In this document: in pieces, positions 25,962-34,558 of the stretch
Layout: each line of letters begins with the position of its first letter
Numbering within the stretch: the first letter of the stretch is position 1
NCBI RefSeq assembly: GCF_000472425.1
Contig: NZ_AXAI01000020.1
Span: 62,117 to 126,116, forward strand
Reading direction: 5' to 3'
From: Bradyrhizobium sp. Tv2a-2
Lineage (GTDB): Bacteria; Pseudomonadota; Alphaproteobacteria; Rhizobiales; Xanthobacteraceae
Length of the DNA stretch: 64,000 bases
Made by a program: the position numbers and the translations under genes
Notes under the pieces: generated by a model
Seen by the model: the letters and a program-made list of their open reading frames with translations, nothing else
What the model was told of the DNA's origin: nothing
Database searches by the model: none

Positions 25962-27320
25962 TCACCGCGCGCCCTCGGGTCCCATCACCAGGTTCGGCAG
26001 CCAGGTCGAGATCTCCGGCACGAAGCACAGCACGAGCACCGCGCCCATCATCAGGAGCACGAAGGGCAGCGTCCCCCAGATCACGTCGCGCAAGGGAATG
26101 TCGGGCGCGACGTTGCGGATGACGAAGATGTTCAGCCCGACCGGCGGGTGGATCAGACCCATCTCCATCACGATGGTCATGATGATGCCGAACCAGATGA
26201 TGTCAAAATTCGCCGCCCGCAACGGCGGCAGGATGATTGGCGCGGTCATCAGGATGATCGAGACCGGCGGCAGGAAGAAGCCGAGCACGATCACCAGCAC
26301 AAGGATCGCAAGGAGCAATTCCCAGCGCGGCAGCTGCATGGCGACGATCGCCTCCGCCGCCGACTGTGAGATGTGAAGATAGCTCATCACATAGGAATAG
26401 AGCAGCGACATGCCGATGATCAGCATCAGCATGGTGGATTCGCGCACCGTCGAGGTCAGGATCGGCGCAAGGTCGGTCGGCCGCCAGACGCCGTAGATCA
26501 TGGCGATCAGCGCAAGCGCCAGGAGGCCGCCGAGGCCGGCCGTCTCCGACGGCGTGGCATAACCACCATAGAGCGCGAGCATCACGCCGGTCAAAAGCAG
26601 GACGAAGGGGATGACGCGCGGCAGCACGCTGAAGCGCTCAGCAAGCGTGAACTCGTCCTTGGCGAGAATTGCTGAAGTCACGCCACCCTTCTCATAGGCC
26701 GCTTCGGCAAGGGCATATTCGCGGCGGAAGCGGAGCACGGCATAGCACCCAAACAGCGAGACCAGCAGGAGCCCTGGGCCGATGCCGGCGAGGAACAGCC
26801 GTCCCAACGACTTCTCCGCGGCGACCGCGAACAGGATCATGGTAATGGAGGGCGGCAGCAGGATGCCGAGCGTGCCGCCGGCAGCGATAATGCCGGCCGC
26901 GAAGCCGCCGGAATAGCCGCGCTTGCGCATCTCAGGAATGCCGGCCGAGCCGATGGCCGAGCAGGTCGCGGGCGAGGAGCCCGCCATGGCCGCAAACAGC
27001 GCGCAGGCGAACACATTGGCGACGCCAAGCCCGCCGGGCACTCGGTGCAGCCAGGCATGCAACGCCGAATAGAGATCCTGGCCCGCACGCGAGCGGCCGA
27101 TCGCGGCGCCCTTCAGGATGAAGAGCGGAATCGACAACAGCGTGATCGAAGCCATCTCCTCGTAGACGTTCTGCGTCACCGTATCGAGCGACGCGGTGGG
27201 CATATAGATGCCCATGAACACGACGGCGACCGCGCCGAGCGCAAAGGCGATCGGCATCCCTGAGAACATCGCAACGAGGGTCGCGCAAGCGTAGCTCACA
27301 CCAATTCCGAACACGCTCAT
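25962..27320 (-). CDS. dctM: TRAP transporter large permease (DctM family)
   Basis: A 452-residue membrane protein with about twelve hydrophobic segments, the ion-coupled channel of a TRAP uptake system. Typical motifs: G-M-P-I-A-F-A-L-G near the start, I-P-L-F-I-L-K-G, A-M-A-G-S-S-P-A-T-C-S-A-I-G, G-G-T-L-G-I-L-L-P-P-S, and a mirror-like H-P-P-V-G-L-N-I-F-V near the C-terminus. The ATG at 27320 overlaps the small-permease stop by four bases. The open frame extends upstream, but that part is the shadow of the small-permease gene. Substrate unknown; TRAP systems usually carry carboxylates. Confidence 0.9.
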   Translation of the reverse strand: MSVFGIGVSYACATLVAMFSGMPIAFALGAVAVVFMGIYMPTASLDTVTQNVYEEMASITLLSIPLFILKGAAIGRSRAGQDLYSALHAWLHRVPGGLGVANVFACALFAAMAGSSPATCSAIGSAGIPEMRKRGYSGGFAAGIIAAGGTLGILLPPSITMILFAVAAEKSLGRLFLAGIGPGLLLVSLFGCYAVLRFRREYALAEAAYEKGGVTSAILAKDEFTLAERFSVLPRVIPFVLLLTGVMLALYGGYATPSETAGLGGLLALALIAMIYGVWRPTDLAPILTSTVRESTMLMLIIGMSLLYSYVMSYLHISQSAAEAIVAMQLPRWELLLAILVLVIVLGFFLPPVSIILMTAPIILPPLRAANFDIIWFGIIMTIVMEMGLIHPPVGLNIFVIRNVAPDIPLRDVIWGTLPFVLLMMGAVLVLCFVPEISTWLPNLVMGPEGAR

Positions 27321-27871
27321 CGGCGCGAAGCTCCCGCAAGCGGCATGATGATCTGCAGCAGGAGCTGCAGGCAGAGCAGCGTCATGCCACAGGCCATCAA
27401 GCCATAGGGAATCGCCAGCGGCGGCGACCACATCGAGTTCGATACCTGGCCGTCGACATAGGCTTCCTGAGTCAGCGTCCAGGATTTCCAGGTGAAGAAG
27501 GCACAAAACAAAAAGCTCGCGACATCAACCAGCCAGAGGCGGATGCGGTTGGCGAGCGGCGAGAGCAGGCCGACAAAGGCCTCGATCGAGACATGGCCGC
27601 GTCGCGACTGCACATAGGCCGCGGTCATGAAGGTGGCGCCGACCAGCAGGAACACGGCGGCCTCATCCTGCCAATAATTGGCGGCCTGGAACAGCGCGCG
27701 CCCGATCACGCTGTAGCTCAGGATGCCGCAGGCTGCGATCAGCGCCACTGCCGCGAACACCAGGATGATGTTGTTGACAATCGAGAGCGCACGCGCAAGC
27801 GCGGCCACCAGCGCATTGCCGGTGGCCGTCGTTGCGTCATCGTCACGACCCGAGAGCGGACCGTGCATCAT
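27317..27871 (-). CDS. dctQ: TRAP transporter small permease (DctQ family)
   Basis: A 184-residue membrane protein with four hydrophobic segments (e.g. I-I-L-V-F-A-A-V-A-L-I-A-A-C-G; V-F-L-L-V-G-A-T-F-M-T-A-A-Y-V) and the DctQ-type W-Q-D-E-A-A and R-R-G-H-V-S-I-E motifs. It pairs with the large permease. The chosen ATG overlaps the stop of the substrate-binding protein (ATGA), so the three TRAP genes form a tight operon. Confidence 0.88.
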   Translation of the reverse strand: MMHGPLSGRDDDATTATGNALVAALARALSIVNNIILVFAAVALIAACGILSYSVIGRALFQAANYWQDEAAVFLLVGATFMTAAYVQSRRGHVSIEAFVGLLSPLANRIRLWLVDVASFLFCAFFTWKSWTLTQEAYVDGQVSNSMWSPPLAIPYGLMACGMTLLCLQLLLQIIMPLAGASRR

Positions 27872-28890
27872 GAGCTGACGTTGGAGGCGAGCTTCAACAG
27901 ATTGGCGGCGGTCGCGGTCTTCGCGCCGTAGTCCTTCCAGGCGGTGTCGCGGGCGATATCGCGCCATTTGTTGACGACGGCGATGTCGAGCGGCGCGACC
28001 TTGGCGCCGGCCTTCTCGTAGACCTTGGCGACCTCGATATCGTCATCCTGCGCGCCCTTGCGGCCGAAACCCTCAAGCTCGCTGCCGACAGCGAGGATGA
28101 TGTCCTGCTGGTTCTTGGGCAATTTGTCGAACACGATCTTCGACATCATCAGCGGCTCGAGCATGAACCAGTAGGACGCGCCGGCACCCGAGGTCAGGGC
28201 CTTGGAGACTTCCTCGAGACGGAACGAGATCAGGCTGGTGGAGGAGGTGATACCGGCATCGCAGGCGCCGGTCTGCATCGCCTGGTAGATTTCGTTCGAG
28301 GGCACCGAGAGCACGGAGGCACCCGCGGTCTGCAGCACCATGTCCATCTCGCGCGAGCCGCCGCGCACCTTCATGCCCTTGGCATCCTCGGGCGCGACGA
28401 TGGCGCGTGAGCGGCTGGCGACGCCGCCGGCCTGCCAAATCCAGGAGAGCAGGATGATGCCCTTGTCGGCGAGGAAATCGGTGAGTGCCTTTCCGACCGG
28501 CTCCTTCTTCCAGCGTAACCCCTGGTCGTAGGTGGCAACAAGGCCCGGCATCAGGCCGATATTGGTCTCCGGCAGCTCGCCGCCGGCATAGGGCATCGGA
28601 TAGAGGCTGATGTCGAGCGCGCCTTTGCGCATCGCCGAAAACTGCGCATTGGTCTTGATCAGCGATGAGTTGGGATAGATTTCGGCGGAAATGTCGCCGC
28701 CGCTCCTTTTTGCAACTTCAGCGGCAAACATACGGCAAAGCCGGTCGCGGAAATCGCCCTTGTCGATGGTACCGCCGGGGAATTGGTGCGAGATCTTCAG
28801 CGTCGTTGCGGCTTTGGCGGTGCCGGTGCCGAGACGGAGGATGACGGGCGCGGCGAGCGCCGATGTGACGAGATGACGGCGAGTAAGCAT
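27868..28890 (-). CDS. dctP: TRAP transporter substrate-binding protein (DctP family)
   Basis: A 340-residue periplasmic protein with an N-terminal export signal containing twin Arg (T-R-R-H-L-V-T-S-A-L-A-A-P-V), possibly Tat-dependent. The body shows the DctP pattern: L-K-I-S-H-Q-F-P-G-G, then A-M-R-K-G-A-L-D-I, the ligand-anchor region G-M-K-V-R-G-G, and E-I-Y-Q-A-M-Q-T-G-A-C-D-A-G. It captures the substrate for the two permeases downstream. The conserved Arg in K-V-R-G usually binds a carboxylate, so an organic acid ligand is likely. Confidence 0.9.
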   Translation of the reverse strand: MLTRRHLVTSALAAPVILRLGTGTAKAATTLKISHQFPGGTIDKGDFRDRLCRMFAAEVAKRSGGDISAEIYPNSSLIKTNAQFSAMRKGALDISLYPMPYAGGELPETNIGLMPGLVATYDQGLRWKKEPVGKALTDFLADKGIILLSWIWQAGGVASRSRAIVAPEDAKGMKVRGGSREMDMVLQTAGASVLSVPSNEIYQAMQTGACDAGITSSTSLISFRLEEVSKALTSGAGASYWFMLEPLMMSKIVFDKLPKNQQDIILAVGSELEGFGRKGAQDDDIEVAKVYEKAGAKVAPLDIAVVNKWRDIARDTAWKDYGAKTATAANLLKLASNVSS

Positions 28891-29283
28891 GACAAACGTT
28901 CCCTGCGGTTCAACCTGTGATTGGGTCTTGAAAGCCGACCTTGCGCGTCACTCTAGCCGGAAATCCACCTCAGTTTCTCTAGTCTGAAAGTAGACCAGAG
29001 GTTGAGGTTGGACAGGCAGATCACATGCCGCCGCAGAACGCCGCGTGCTATTGTTGCGGTGCACACCCGGCCCAATCCTTGGTGGATGTGCTGAATGCGC
29101 ACTAACACGACTTTCGCGGGCGAAATTGTGTCGATTTGGCAGAAAAACGGCGGCCGCAAAACGCCAAAGCCGCGGCGTTGAAAATTTTTCGGATCATTCG
29201 GTAACAAACGCTTGTCCGGGAGCGTCGAGCAGGGAGGCGGCGTCAGTCGCTTAGCTTCACCAGCTCTTGAAGGGATGACCACC
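28891..29283. other. Intergenic region between divergent TRAP operon and MXKDX gene
   Basis: About 390 bp with stops in all frames of any length and no RNA-like or repeat structure recognised. It probably contains both promoters. Confidence 0.5.
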
Positions 29284-29532
29284 ATGACCATTCGCACCCG
29301 CTTCGCGCTCGCCGTCTCGGCTGCCGCGGTTTCGCTCAGTCTCGCGCTGGCGCCTGCCGCCTTCGCCGACGACATGAAGAAGGACTCGATGGCCAAGGAT
29401 TCCATGGCCAAGGATTCCATGGCCAAGGACAGCATGAAGAAGGACACAATGTCGCACGACAGCATGAAGAAGGACGACGGGATGTCGAAGGACGGCATGA
29501 AGAAAGATGACGGGATGATGAAGAAGAACTGA
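29284..29532 (+). CDS. Pentapeptide MXKDX repeat protein, secreted
   Basis: An 82-residue product: signal peptide (RTRFALAVSAAAVSLSLALAPAAFA) followed by tandem five-residue units M-K-K-D-S, M-A-K-D-S (three copies), M-K-K-D-T, M-S-H-D-S and M-K-K-D-D-G-type variants. This is the MXKDX family, function unknown; Met/Asp/Lys periodicity suggests metal binding or a highly charged periplasmic peptide. At DNA level 15-bp units ATGGCCAAGGA[TTCC/CAGC] lie at 29389-29433, so copy number may vary. The start at 29284 is preferred because AAGGG is nine bases upstream; ATG 29275 sits too close. Confidence 0.88.
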   Translation: MTIRTRFALAVSAAAVSLSLALAPAAFADDMKKDSMAKDSMAKDSMAKDSMKKDTMSHDSMKKDDGMSKDGMKKDDGMMKKN

Positions 29533-29546
29533 CGCGGCACCGACAA

Positions 29547-29577
29547 TCAGGCATGGTGCTTTCGGCGCCATGCCTGA
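29547..29577. terminator. Hairpin after MXKDX gene
   Basis: TCAGGCATGG and CCATGCCTGA form a 10-bp stem around an 11-base loop between convergent genes. There is no long U tract on either side, so it may stabilise or terminate transcripts weakly. Confidence 0.45.
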
Positions 29578-29637
29578 AATCGCCTCAGATCGCGATCCCC
29601 TTCGCCCTCAGCGCGATGCAAAGCGGCGAGGGCGACC

Positions 29638-29991
29638 TTATTTCTTCTTGCCGCGGGCCTTGCGCGCGGCATAGCGGGCATCGCGCTTGGCCTTCTGGTC
29701 GGCAAGCAGCGCGGCCTCCCGCGCCTCTTCTTCTTCCTTCGCGCGCGCGATGCGGGCGGCTTCTGCGGCGGCCGCTTCCTCCTCGCGGCGCATCTGCTCG
29801 GCCTTGGCAGCTTCGCGCTCCTGGCGGACGCGGTCGCGGCTTTCGGCAATTGCCTCGCGCTCGGCGCGCCGGCGCGCAACCTCCGGGTCGTCGGGGCCGG
29901 GCTGCTCGCGGAATTTCTTGAGAAGATCTTGCCGCGCCTGCTGGGCGGCTTTCTGCCGGTCTGCAAAGCCGGGTTCCTTAAATCCGCTCAT
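29638..29991 (-). CDS. DUF6481 family coiled-coil protein
   Basis: A 117-residue, highly charged protein beginning M-S-G-F-K-E-P-G-F-A-D-R-Q-K-A-A. It continues as a long Arg/Glu/Ala-rich helix (R-R-E-E-E-A-A-A-A-E-A-A) and ends A-R-G-K-K-K. The start and composition match the small alphaproteobacterial DUF6481 family, function unknown, probably a coiled coil or nucleic-acid-associated. It is convergent with the MXKDX gene. Confidence 0.75.
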   Translation of the reverse strand: MSGFKEPGFADRQKAAQQARQDLLKKFREQPGPDDPEVARRRAEREAIAESRDRVRQEREAAKAEQMRREEEAAAAEAARIARAKEEEEAREAALLADQKAKRDARYAARKARGKKK

Positions 29992-30223
29992 CGATCGGAC
30001 CTTGTCTCACTTTCACACTTGAGGTTTGCAAATTCATTGTCCCGCGCATCGCATCTTGGGCTGACGCTCGGGCAATCGGCCGCCGGTGTACAGCGTCGCG
30101 CATCCAGATTCCACTCCCTTGATTGCAGGTCGGTCATAAGAAAATCGACCCGCTTGGGACTTGATTCACAAGCATTTGCACAAAATCGATCCTAACTTTT
30201 CTGAAACAGTCGAGCAGGAGTGT

Positions 30224-30556
30224 GTGTCGGCTGTGATCGCTCCATCCCGCCATCGAAAGGCTCTCGGCTGGGCCGCGGCGCTCGTGACGGCGGCCCTCGT
30301 CTCGATCGCACTGGATCGCCCGAAAGAGGTGGACAATCCCGTTCTGGGCGCGAGTGGAAATGCAGGCAAATGGCGTTCCCGCCCCATTGCAGCCGGACAA
30401 CGTCCGCGCAACAGAGTTTGCGGCCAGCCCTATTTTGTTCCGCCGGGGATGATCGGGGCCTGCCGGAAGGACGGCCGGACCGCTGGCCATCCTTGCTCCC
30501 GCATGCCCTTTTGGGGCAATGATGCAACGGAGGCGAGGCGGATCAACCATGGCTGA
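30224..30556 (+). CDS. Possible small membrane-anchored hypothetical protein
   Basis: A GTG preceded by CAGGAG opens a ~110-residue frame. A basic segment (APSRHRKALG) leads into a hydrophobic stretch (WAAALVTAALVSIAL), then a Cys/Gly/Arg-containing tail. The end overlaps the next gene by eight bases. Start codon, composition and lack of a known family make this weak; it may be non-coding. Confidence 0.25.
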   Translation: MSAVIAPSRHRKALGWAAALVTAALVSIALDRPKEVDNPVLGASGNAGKWRSRPIAAGQRPRNRVCGQPYFVPPGMIGACRKDGRTAGHPCSRMPFWGNDATEARRINHG

Positions 30557-30749
30557 ACCCAAATCGGGCCCCAAATCTGGTGCCAAGGCAGGCGACAACC
30601 GGCGTGGCGCGGTCGCCGGGCTGTTGATCGCAATCGTGCTGCTCGCGGTCGGGGTCTGGCTGGCGCATGATCTGACCGCTGCCAGCAAGCTGCAGGACTG
30701 CGTAATGAGTGGCCGCACCAACTGCAATGTGATTGAGCCCGCGCGCTAG
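30549..30749 (+). CDS. Small single-pass membrane protein (66 aa)
   Basis: A short protein starting at an ATG after GGAGGCGAGG. It has a charged N-terminus (AEPKSGPKSGAKAGDNRRG), one hydrophobic helix (~20-40, GLLIAIVLLAVGVWLA) and a short outside tail with two Cys (QDCVMSGRTNC). No known family; the clear binding site and topology support a real gene. Confidence 0.6.
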   Translation: MAEPKSGPKSGAKAGDNRRGAVAGLLIAIVLLAVGVWLAHDLTAASKLQDCVMSGRTNCNVIEPAR

Positions 30750-30947
30750 CTCCCGCAAACGCAGATTCGCAAGTAAAATCTGAAACTTCGGCGACGCAAA
30801 ATTGTCGCGATCTTGCTTATTTGTAACGAGACAAAGCGCGAAAAGCTCGCTGCAATGCCAGGGACGCGGTGCGCCCATTGCTTTGCGTCGTCGCGGAACT
30901 GAGGGCGCCTGATCCAATGCGCCAACCAAAAAAGGGGGTATGCGAGA

Positions 30948-31658
30948 ATGAATGCGTCCAGCCGAACAAGATTGGTTCTTTCGCTGGTATCGCTGATGGC
31001 TGTCACGAGCGTTTCAGCACAGGAGCGGCCGGGAACCGGTGGTCAGCTACCCGCTGGCCAGCCGGCACCGCACGGCCGCCCGGTGCACCCCGTGGGTCCG
31101 CCGCCGCAGGGCAGGGCGGCAGTTGACGCGCGGTTTGCCCACGGCGCGGTCGTGGCGCGCGACTTCGGCGGTCATCCCTATCGCGGCCGGCTCGCCTGGG
31201 ACGGCGGACGCTGGCGTCACGAGATGCACAACGGCCGCATGGGCTGGTGGTGGGACGTCGGCGGAGTCTGGTATTTCTACCCGGAGCGGATTGACGGTCC
31301 GCCCACCTATATCTCCGACGACTATGCCGACGACGTGGTCTATGGGGCGCCGCCGCCCGGCGCTTATCCGCCCGCGCCGGTGGCCGCCTATGCGCCGCCG
31401 CCACCGCCTCCGCCTCCGCCTCCGCCGGATCCAGCCGCAAGCGCGGTCGGCGGCGCCGTGGTCGGAGGCTTGCTTGGCGGGCTTCTCACCGGGCGAGCCT
31501 CCGGCGCCGCCGCGGGCGCCGTGATCGGTGGCGCCACCGGTGCGATTGCAGGTGCCACTGCGGCGTCGCGGCCGGGTTATTACCTGGCCGAGGGCAACTG
31601 CTACTACCGCTATCCGTCCGGCCAGTATGTTCAGGCCGATCCGCGCTGGTGCTACTGA
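30948..31658 (+). CDS. Secreted Pro-rich protein with glycine-zipper segment
   Basis: A 236-residue exported protein: signal peptide at ~1-24 (LVLSLVSLMAVTSVSA), a Pro/Gly-rich linker, a Trp/Tyr-rich module (M-G-W-W-W-D-V-G-G-V-W-Y-F-Y-P), an eleven-Pro run near 150, then a glycine zipper (G-G-A-V-V-G-G-L-L-G-G-L-L-T-G) like those in outer-membrane or membrane-inserting proteins. The tail has paired Cys (N-C-Y-Y-R-Y-P-S-G and R-W-C-Y). Function unknown; cell-envelope role likely. AAGGGGG lies nine bases before the ATG. A strong terminator follows. Confidence 0.75.
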   Translation: MNASSRTRLVLSLVSLMAVTSVSAQERPGTGGQLPAGQPAPHGRPVHPVGPPPQGRAAVDARFAHGAVVARDFGGHPYRGRLAWDGGRWRHEMHNGRMGWWWDVGGVWYFYPERIDGPPTYISDDYADDVVYGAPPPGAYPPAPVAAYAPPPPPPPPPPPDPAASAVGGAVVGGLLGGLLTGRASGAAAGAVIGGATGAIAGATAASRPGYYLAEGNCYYRYPSGQYVQADPRWCY

Positions 31659-31684
31659 GCCGGAGCGGCTTGCATTGTCCTGGG

Positions 31685-31720
31685 AGCCGGCGCGCTGACT
31701 ACGCGCCGGCTTTCTTTTTT
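31685..31720 (+). terminator. Rho-independent terminator
   Basis: A 10-bp perfect stem AGCCGGCGCG/CGCGCCGGCT with a 7-base loop, followed by TTCTTTTTT. It ends the transcript of the glycine-zipper protein gene. Confidence 0.9.
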
Positions 31721-32040
31721 GAGGCTGGCGATTGCTTGCGGTGCCTGCAAGGCCGGCCCGCATGACGGCTCAGATTTAGCGGTCGTCGCGCCCTGCAGCC
31801 CGCTCTGTCGTGCACGTCAAGCGTGATCTGACCGTTGAGCGCGGCACTGATTTGCCCGTGTGGCTGTCCGCAAGAATGCGTGAATTCCCATAAGAGAAAA
31901 GTTCTTTTTTACAGAATGTCAATGACTGCCGGGGCGCGAGACCACGCGCCGACGCTTCGCTGCGGGGGGCCCGACATCTGGCTGTGACCGCGTCCTGGCT
32001 AGAATGGCCGTCGGTCTTCCCGGCGGCAACTCCGCTGTGA

Positions 32041-32054
32041 TTGACTTAGATCAA
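32041..32054. promoter_or_regulatory. FixK/FNR-type box upstream of atpC-like gene
   Basis: Perfect TTGACTTAGATCAA (TTGA-N6-TCAA), ending 86 bp before the epsilon-subunit ATG. This spacing allows activation from about -41. Regulator binding is inferred from the consensus. Confidence 0.75.
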
Positions 32055-32140
32055 CGGACCGGATGTTGTACGGAGCTTGTCTTTTCGCGTCAGACCGCGC
32101 GCCGAACCAGATCGACGTTTGAAACCGAGAGGATAGCGGC

Positions 32141-32551
32141 ATGCCGACCTTCGAAGTATCGCTGGTCTGTCCGGAGGCGCTGGTGTTTGTCGGCGACGCC
32201 AACCAGGTCGACCTGCCGGGGTCCGAGGGCGACCTCGGCGTGCTGGCAGGACACGCGCCGATCGTGACGACGCTCCGGCCCGGCATCGTCAGGGTAATCG
32301 CGGATGGCGGCGACGAGAAATTCGTCATCCTCGGCGGCCTTGCCGAATTCTCCGCCTCGAGCCTGAACATCCTGGCTGACAGCGCAAGCCCGATAGACGA
32401 GTTCGACGTCGCGGAACTGAAGGCGAAGATCGAGGACATGGAGCGAACGGTGCCGACGCGCTCAGCCGGCGATGAACTCGATCGCGAGATCGAGTTGCTC
32501 GATCAATACAGGACATTGCATCAATATATCACGGTGACGACGGCGCTCTGA
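32141..32551 (+). CDS. atpC: Orphan F-type ATP synthase epsilon subunit
   Basis: A 136-residue protein with the two-part epsilon structure: an N-terminal beta-sandwich (V-D-L-P-G-S-E-G-D-L-G-V-L-A-G-H-A-P, then V-I-L-G-G-L-A-E) and a C-terminal helical hairpin. Epsilon couples the rotor and inhibits ATP hydrolysis. No other atp genes are nearby, so this is probably an extra copy beside a main operon elsewhere, though the window cannot show that. The FixK box upstream suggests an isoform used at low oxygen. The AI-2E transporter follows 44 bp downstream and may share the transcript. Confidence 0.85.
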   Translation: MPTFEVSLVCPEALVFVGDANQVDLPGSEGDLGVLAGHAPIVTTLRPGIVRVIADGGDEKFVILGGLAEFSASSLNILADSASPIDEFDVAELKAKIEDMERTVPTRSAGDELDREIELLDQYRTLHQYITVTTAL

Positions 32552-32595
32552 GCGACCTATAATCAGCTCCGTCATCGACGCGCAAGGCGGGTTAC

Positions 32596-33756
32596 ATGGA
32601 TCAGGCGGTGAAACCATCTCCGGCGGAGCCGGCACCGGCGAAAGACCCCGTGCGGCTTGCGATCCGGCTCGCGCTTCTGGCTGGCGTGATTTACTGGTCT
32701 TACATCCTTATCCTGCCGTTCATTCCAATTCTGGTGTGGAGCGCAATTCTCGCGGTGGCGCTCTATCCCGTGTTCGACCTGCTGGCGCGCCTTTTGGGCG
32801 GTCGTCCCGTGGTATCGGCGATTCTAATCACAATCCTTGGTCTCGTGATCGTGATCGGGCCGGCGAGCTGGCTTGCATTCGGCCTGATCGAAGGGGTGAG
32901 GTTGATTTCCGATCAGCTCGGTACCGGAAAAGTTTACGTGCCGACGCCCAACGCGGCCGTCAAGCAATGGCCGCTGATCGGTGAAACGCTGTTTGATCTC
33001 TGGCAACTCGCATCGACCAATTTGGCGGCGGCGCTTGGAAAGCTGTCTCCTTACGCAAAGCCGGTCGCCACGACCGTTCTGGCGACGGTCGGCAGCGGCG
33101 GATTAGAAATCCTGAAATTCCTGGTCGCGGTGATCGCGACCGGGTTCCTGTTCATTCCGGGCCCGCGGCTGGTGTCGAACATCCGCATCTTCGTGGCCCA
33201 CATCGTGCCCGAACGCAGTGAGGAGTTCGTCAAGCTCACAGGTGACACCATCCGCTCGGTTTCCCGCGGCGTCATCGGCATCGCGATTCTGCAGGCCTTC
33301 CTGGCCGGCATCGGCTTCATCGTCGCCGACATTCCAGGCGCCGGGCTGTTTGCGTTTCTTATCCTGCTCCTGGGCGTCGCCCAGATCGGCTGCGCTATCG
33401 TCCTGATTCCGATGATTGCCTGGTACTGGATGACACGAGAACCGACCGCGGCATTGCTGTTCACCCTCTATATCGTGCCCGTCGGCTTCGTCGATAACGC
33501 GCTGAAGCCGTTCGTGATGGGGCACGGCTCGCGCACCCCGATGGTGGTGATCCTCATCGGCGTGCTGGGCGGCACGCTGGCCCACGGCCTGATCGGTCTT
33601 TTCATAGGTCCGATCGTGCTCGCGGTCGGCTGGGAACTGCTCGCCGCCTGGATGCGCGACGAGGCTGGTCGCAGCGTCTTCGTGGACGAGAAAGCGGCGA
33701 TCGAAGCCGACCAGACTCTCGCTAGTAGCGCTCGGCCACGAACTTTGCTGCCCTGA
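32596..33756 (+). CDS. AI-2E family transporter (PerM/TqsA-like)
   Basis: A 386-residue inner-membrane protein with about eight hydrophobic segments and the family's C-terminal block (F-V-D-N-A-L-K-P-F-V-M-G near residue 300, then G-V-L-G-G-T-L-A-H-G-L-I-G-L-F-I-G-P-I-V-L-A-V). AI-2E proteins export varied small molecules or ions; the name does not prove autoinducer transport. It follows the orphan epsilon gene and its last 35 bp overlap the 3' end of the convergent polyphosphate kinase gene. Confidence 0.85.
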   Translation: MDQAVKPSPAEPAPAKDPVRLAIRLALLAGVIYWSYILILPFIPILVWSAILAVALYPVFDLLARLLGGRPVVSAILITILGLVIVIGPASWLAFGLIEGVRLISDQLGTGKVYVPTPNAAVKQWPLIGETLFDLWQLASTNLAAALGKLSPYAKPVATTVLATVGSGGLEILKFLVAVIATGFLFIPGPRLVSNIRIFVAHIVPERSEEFVKLTGDTIRSVSRGVIGIAILQAFLAGIGFIVADIPGAGLFAFLILLLGVAQIGCAIVLIPMIAWYWMTREPTAALLFTLYIVPVGFVDNALKPFVMGHGSRTPMVVILIGVLGGTLAHGLIGLFIGPIVLAVGWELLAAWMRDEAGRSVFVDEKAAIEADQTLASSARPRTLLP

Positions 33757-34531
33757 GCCGGTCATTGTAACGGCCCTTGTCGGATCGCGGTGGCAGCTTG
33801 ACCAGTTCGTGCCGGACGCGCTTGTGGGGAATGGCGTCGAGGATGTGCGAGATGGCGTTGAGGCGCGCCTTCCGTTTATCGTTGGAGGGAACGACGAACC
33901 AGGGCGCTTGCTTCGAGCTTGTCGCCTTGAGCATCATATCGCGCGCCCGGGAATAGTCGTACCAGCGCTGAAACGACTCGATATCCATCGGGCTGAGCTT
34001 CCACTGCCGAAGCGGATCGTCGATTCGCGCGGCAAAGCGCCGCTCCTGCTCCTCCTGACCGACTTCGAGCCACAGCTTGATCAGCTTGATGCCGCCGTCG
34101 ACGATATACTGTTCCATTTGAGGGCAGAGCTCGAGGAAGCGTTCATGCTCTGTCTTGGAACAGAAGCCCATCACATATTCAACGCCGGCACGGTTGTACC
34201 AGCTACGGTCGAAAATCACGATTTCCCCCGCCGCCGGGAAATGTTCGATATAGCGCTGCATGAAGATTTGCGTTTTCTGCCGGTCGGACGGCGCCGGCAG
34301 GGCGACGACGCGGAACACCCGCGGGCTGACGCGTTCGGAAATCGCCTTGATGGTGCCGCCTTTGCCCGCGGCGTCGCGTCCCTCGAAGATGATGATGACG
34401 CGCAAGCCCTTGGCCTTGACCCACTCCTGCAAATGGCAAAGCTTCACCTGTAGCTTGCGCAGTTCCTGCTCATAGGCCTTGCGCTTCATCCTTTGCGCCT
34501 GGCCGTCCTGCTCCCTGGATTTTCTTGCCAT
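33722..34531 (-). CDS. ppk2: Polyphosphate kinase 2 family protein
   Basis: A 269-residue PPK2 that transfers phosphate between polyphosphate and nucleotides. Walker A is G-R-D-A-A-G-K-G-G at 51-59 and the Walker B/lid region is D-R-S-W-Y-N-R at 108-114; W-L-E-V-G-Q-E-E-Q follows. Single-domain length fits the class that makes NTP/NDP from polyphosphate or the reverse; direction cannot be read from sequence. It follows a hypothetical gene by 27 bp in an operon divergent from the Pta-AckA genes, where energy metabolism under low oxygen is the theme. Confidence 0.9.
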   Translation of the reverse strand: MARKSREQDGQAQRMKRKAYEQELRKLQVKLCHLQEWVKAKGLRVIIIFEGRDAAGKGGTIKAISERVSPRVFRVVALPAPSDRQKTQIFMQRYIEHFPAAGEIVIFDRSWYNRAGVEYVMGFCSKTEHERFLELCPQMEQYIVDGGIKLIKLWLEVGQEEQERRFAARIDDPLRQWKLSPMDIESFQRWYDYSRARDMMLKATSSKQAPWFVVPSNDKRKARLNAISHILDAIPHKRVRHELVKLPPRSDKGRYNDRLRAAKFVAERY

Positions 34532-34558
34532 CAGCCCCGCCCTGCGTTTCGTGTCGGA

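Noticed and set aside
26800..27320. Extended N-terminus of the TRAP large permease starting at 27506
   Set aside because: The extra residues are the out-of-frame copy of the small permease; the ATGA overlap fixes the start at 27320.
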